A DNA stretch of 8,334 bases from an uncultured Alcaligenaceae bacterium (GTDB taxonomy: Bacteria; Pseudomonadota; Gammaproteobacteria; Burkholderiales; Burkholderiaceae_B), in the NCBI GenBank assembly GCA_937897265.1, contig CALCPT010000635.1, positions 1 through 8,334 on the forward strand, read 5' to 3'. The translations under genes were made by a program, and so were the position numbers. Positions 5,723-8,334 of this stretch are shown in pieces; positions within the stretch are counted from its first letter, which is position 1; each line of letters begins with the position of its first letter. The notes under the pieces are model-generated. The model was given only the letters and a program-made list of their open reading frames with translations. It had not been told where the DNA came from and searched no databases.

Positions 5723-7639
5723 ATGTCGACACCGCGTCCAATCTGCCCCCTGCCCGATTTATTGATCAGCCAAATCGCGGCGGGCGAGGTCATTGAACGC
5801 CCGGCTTCCGTCCTCAAAGAGTTAGTCGAAAATGCAGTTGACTCAGGCGCGCAGTCAATTGAAGTACGACTTGAGGCTGGCGGTATTCGTCGCATCGCAG
5901 TGATTGATGATGGCAGCGGCATTCGTGCCGAAGAACTCTCGCTTGCCTTGACGCGCCATGCCACCAGCAAAATCACCTCCCTTGCCGAACTCGAATCAGT
6001 CGATTCGATGGGGTTTCGCGGCGAAGCCCTGGCGTCCATCGCAGCGGTCTCGCAACTGACGATCACATCGCGCACCCGCGACGCTGCGCATGCCTTCAGC
6101 TTTGAAAGCGGCATGACTGAGCCTGTCGCAGCGGCAGGCGCCTTGGGCACTACCGTCGAAGTCAAATATTTGTTTGATGCCGTGCCGGCAAGACGTAAGT
6201 TTTTACGAGCCGAAGCCACTGAGTTTGGCCATTGCATCGATGCGATTGAACGAGTGGCGCTAGCGTTTCCTGAGATCGGCTTTCGAGTGTTCCACAACGA
6301 CCGTGCTGTTCGCCAGTGGCTACCGGCCTCTGCCTTGCAACGGATTAGCGATGTATTGGGCGCTGAGTTCAACGAGCACGGTATTGAAGTCAACGCACAA
6401 GGCGGTCCGATGTCGATCATGGGTGTGACCACCCGCCCCACAGCAGCGCGTGCGCGTGCCGATCGGCAATTTTTATTTGTCAATGGTCGTCATGTGCGCG
6501 ATCGGACTGTGTCGCACGCCATTCGCAGCGCCTACGCCGATGTCTTGCACGGCGATCGTCAGCCAGCCTTTGTGTTGTTTTTGCAAATTGATCCACTGGC
6601 AGTGGATGTCAACGTACATCCCGCCAAACACGAAGTCAGGTTTCGTGACACTGGTGCAGTGCACCGCTTCGTGGCACAAACCATCACACAAGCCTTAGCG
6701 GGTACAGCAGGCACTCACCAAGTTTCGCAAGGCGAACACAGCGCAGCGCTTGGCGCGTTTGCAATGCCGCTGAACGGCGGCACGATACCCAGTGGCATTT
6801 GGCCCAATGGCGCAACGCCCGACGGTTTAGCTGCGCGGGGCAGTGATGGCCCGGGCGCGGGCTCAACTGCAACGTTCGCAGCGCGGGGGGGTGCTCAGGC
6901 CTTTACACCGCGTTGGAACCCCGGCTCACAAGCCGCCTTCGCCCTGCGTGAGCCCACGTCGAATGGCCTTGAACAACCCGGCGCCTGGAAAGCACTATAT
7001 CAACCGCTTGATGACAGCCCTAAGACTGGCAGCGACCGGGATGACAACAACGAAACGTGGCCTTTAGGCCGTGCCTTAGCACAAGTACATGGCATTTATA
7101 TCTTGTCGCAAACCGCCACAGGGCTCGCCTTGATTGACATGCATGCTGCGCACGAGCGCGTCGTCTACGAACAACTCAAAACGGCTATCGACGCGCAAAC
7201 CTTGCCGCAACAAACGCTCTTGGTACCGGTGGTGTTTCGCGTTACCGACAAAGAACTCGCACTCGCCGAAGAATGCGCCGAGCAACTTAGCGCACTCGGC
7301 TTTGAGCTGGCCGCTGCCGGTCCACAATCCATGACCTTGCGTTCGGTTCCGGCAATGCTTGCCCGTGGCGATCTAGAAGCGCTGGCGCGCGGTGTCTTGC
7401 GAGATATCGAACACGTGGGTGCGAGTCGCCTGCTCACTGAACAACGCAACACCTTATTGGCAACCATGGCGTGCCATGGTGCGGTGCGTGCTAATCGGCA
7501 ACTCACTCTCGAAGAAATGAACGCCCTATTGCGGCAGATGGAACAGACTGAACGCGCAGATCAATGCAATCACGGCCGCCCCACCTGGGTGCACTTTAGT
7601 GTGTCAGATCTCGACAAATTATTTTTGCGTGGCCAATGA
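5723..7639 (+). CDS. mutL: DNA mismatch repair protein MutL, nicking-endonuclease type
   Basis: ATP-driven mediator between MutS and later mismatch repair steps. The 638-residue length is normal. The N-terminal GHKL ATPase covers about 1-330: [17 protein letters not shown] (14-30), E36/N37 in [15 protein letters not shown] (62-67), GFRGEAL (97-103), PARRKFLR (155-162) and [13 protein letters not shown] (295-307). A Gly/Ala/Thr-rich linker (about 330-445) has low complexity and contains a seven-G run. The dimerisation domain (about 446-638) keeps the metal-site motifs of endonuclease MutL: DMHAAHE with a second Glu four residues on (472-483), ACHG in place of ACR (583-586), CNHGRP (615-620) and FLR (634-636). 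This suggests strand nicking without MutH. The ATG at 5723 is the first possible start after an in-frame stop at 5690 and lacks a clear ribosome binding site. The stop overlaps the miaA start by ATGA. Confidence 0.97.
   Translation: MSTPRPICPLPDLLISQIAAGEVIERPASVLKELVENAVDSGAQSIEVRLEAGGIRRIAVIDDGSGIRAEELSLALTRHATSKITSLAELESVDSMGFRGEALASIAAVSQLTITSRTRDAAHAFSFESGMTEPVAAAGALGTTVEVKYLFDAVPARRKFLRAEATEFGHCIDAIERVALAFPEIGFRVFHNDRAVRQWLPASALQRISDVLGAEFNEHGIEVNAQGGPMSIMGVTTRPTAARARADRQFLFVNGRHVRDRTVSHAIRSAYADVLHGDRQPAFVLFLQIDPLAVDVNVHPAKHEVRFRDTGAVHRFVAQTITQALAGTAGTHQVSQGEHSAALGAFAMPLNGGTIPSGIWPNGATPDGLAARGSDGPGAGSTATFAARGGAQAFTPRWNPGSQAAFALREPTSNGLEQPGAWKALYQPLDDSPKTGSDRDDNNETWPLGRALAQVHGIYILSQTATGLALIDMHAAHERVVYEQLKTAIDAQTLPQQTLLVPVVFRVTDKELALAEECAEQLSALGFELAAAGPQSMTLRSVPAMLARGDLEALARGVLRDIEHVGASRLLTEQRNTLLATMACHGAVRANRQLTLEEMNALLRQMEQTERADQCNHGRPTWVHFSVSDLDKLFLRGQ
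6885..6891 (+). repeat. Seven-G homopolymer inside the mutL linker
   Basis: GGGGGGG encodes part of Ala-Arg-Gly-Gly-Ala (residues 387-391) in the flexible linker of MutL. It is the longest G run I saw in the window. A one-base slip would shift the frame and remove the dimerisation and endonuclease domain. Confidence 0.85.
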
Positions 7640-8334
7640 GTTTGCCCACGCAGGCTCCGTTGATTTGTATCGCCGGGCCAACCGCCTCTGGTAAAAGCGC
7701 GGCAGCGCGCGCCATTGCTCAACGTTGGCCCGTCGAAATTATTAATGTTGATTCTGCGACCATCTATCGCGGTATGGATATTGGCACAGCCAAACCCACC
7801 GTGCACGAGCGCGGTGAAGTCACCCACCACTTGCTAGACCTTCTTGATCCGGCTGATAGTTATTCGGTTGCAACGTTTCGACGCGACGCCTTGCAATGTG
7901 TGCGTGATATTCAGTCGCGCGGCAACCTCCCGCTGCTCGTCGGCGGCACCATGATGTATTTCAAAGCCTTGCGTGATGGCTTAAACGATCTGCCCGCCGC
8001 TGATCCAGAGATTCGCAGGGCACTCGAGGCTAGTGCAGCCGCAGAAGGTTGGCCCGCTATGCATGCCAAGCTAAAAACGATTGACCCTGTGACTGCTCAA
8101 CGCCTCTCGCCAAACGACAGTCAGCGTATCGGTCGTGCCCTTGAGATTTGGCAAATTAGCGGCCAGCCCATGTCAGCGCTGTTGGGTTCTACACAACCCG
8201 CTGACGAACCGGTCGCGACGATTACGCTCAGCCTCGAGCCACTCGAACGCAGCCTGCTACATGCACGTATCGCTGAGCGATTTGATCAGATGCTTGAGCA
8301 GGGCTTTTTGGATGAAATGCGCGGTTTGATGGCC
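7636..8334 (+). CDS. miaA: tRNA dimethylallyltransferase MiaA (cut by right edge)
   Basis: Transfers a dimethylallyl group from DMAPP to N6 of A37 in tRNAs that read codons starting with U, giving i6A37, the precursor of ms2i6A. The 233 residues in view are the N-terminal three quarters of a protein usually a little over 300 long. They show the P-loop GPTASGKS (14-21), [17 protein letters not shown] (38-54) with the conserved Asp39, HHLLDLLDP (64-72), [14 protein letters not shown] (99-112) and [15 protein letters not shown] (164-178). The [16 protein letters not shown] motif usually has Gln, Leu or Val around position 42; Thr here is a mild variant. The start ATG shares ATGA with the mutL stop and has no separate ribosome binding site, so translation is probably coupled to mutL. 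In E. coli hfq follows miaA; what follows here is outside the window. Confidence 0.96.
   Translation, partial: MSLPTQAPLICIAGPTASGKSAAARAIAQRWPVEIINVDSATIYRGMDIGTAKPTVHERGEVTHHLLDLLDPADSYSVATFRRDALQCVRDIQSRGNLPLLVGGTMMYFKALRDGLNDLPAADPEIRRALEASAAAEGWPAMHAKLKTIDPVTAQRLSPNDSQRIGRALEIWQISGQPMSALLGSTQPADEPVATITLSLEPLERSLLHARIAERFDQMLEQGFLDEMRGLMA

Noticed and set aside
5689..6483. 264-codon open frame on the - strand opposite mutL
   Set aside because: It lies wholly antisense to strongly conserved mutL codons, its product is a Ser/Arg/Ala-rich mixture without domain features, and it has no ribosome binding context. It is a shadow of mutL.
7463..7480. Near-palindrome ACCATGGC-GT-GCCATGGT in mutL
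   Set aside because: It encodes Thr-Met-Ala-Cys-His-Gly over the conserved ACHG motif, so the symmetry is explained by coding constraint and chance.

Overview
The window reads as ordinary chromosomal DNA from a betaproteobacterium, most likely Burkholderiales, of moderate G+C (mid-50s percent by eye). Four things point there: the + strand order tsaE-amiC-mutL-miaA; a MutL of the nicking type with the C-terminal motifs DMHA(X)2E, CNHGRP and FLR; a Tat-exported AmiC at this locus; and an AddB-like 'probable DNA repair protein' of the kind common in beta- and gammaproteobacteria. I cannot name the genus from sequence alone.

Layout. The left part (1-3673) is transcribed leftward. Read 5' to 3' on the - strand it holds xerD, a tRNA-Arg(CCU) gene, an MFS transporter, a 63-residue membrane protein, and the N-terminal third or so of the AddB-like nuclease, which runs off the left edge. 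The last three genes are only 12 and 10 bases apart and look like one transcript. A 156-base divergent region (3674-3829) separates xerD from the rightward cluster. That cluster is tsaE (t6A tRNA modification ATPase), amiC (cell-separation amidase), mutL (mismatch repair) and miaA (i6A tRNA modification, cut by the right edge). tsaE and amiC overlap by 76 bases, amiC and mutL are 55 bases apart, and mutL and miaA overlap by 4 bases (ATGA).

How the genes fit together. The right half is the betaproteobacterial version of the well-known E. coli yjeE-amiB-mutL-miaA superoperon. It joins two modifications of the tRNA anticodon loop (t6A37 by the Tsa complex, i6A37 by MiaA) with septal peptidoglycan splitting and mismatch repair. 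XerD, which with XerC resolves chromosome dimers at dif, is divergently placed and also acts at division. The AddB-like nuclease adds a second DNA-repair function, oddly preceded by a transporter gene.

No stretch over 300 bases lacks a gene. I found no CRISPR array, insertion sequence, prophage, toxin-antitoxin pair or clear undescribed system. The points most worth checking are the transporter/small membrane protein/nuclease operon, a 9-bp-arm palindrome before the transporter, the 76-base tsaE/amiC overlap, and a seven-G run in the mutL linker.
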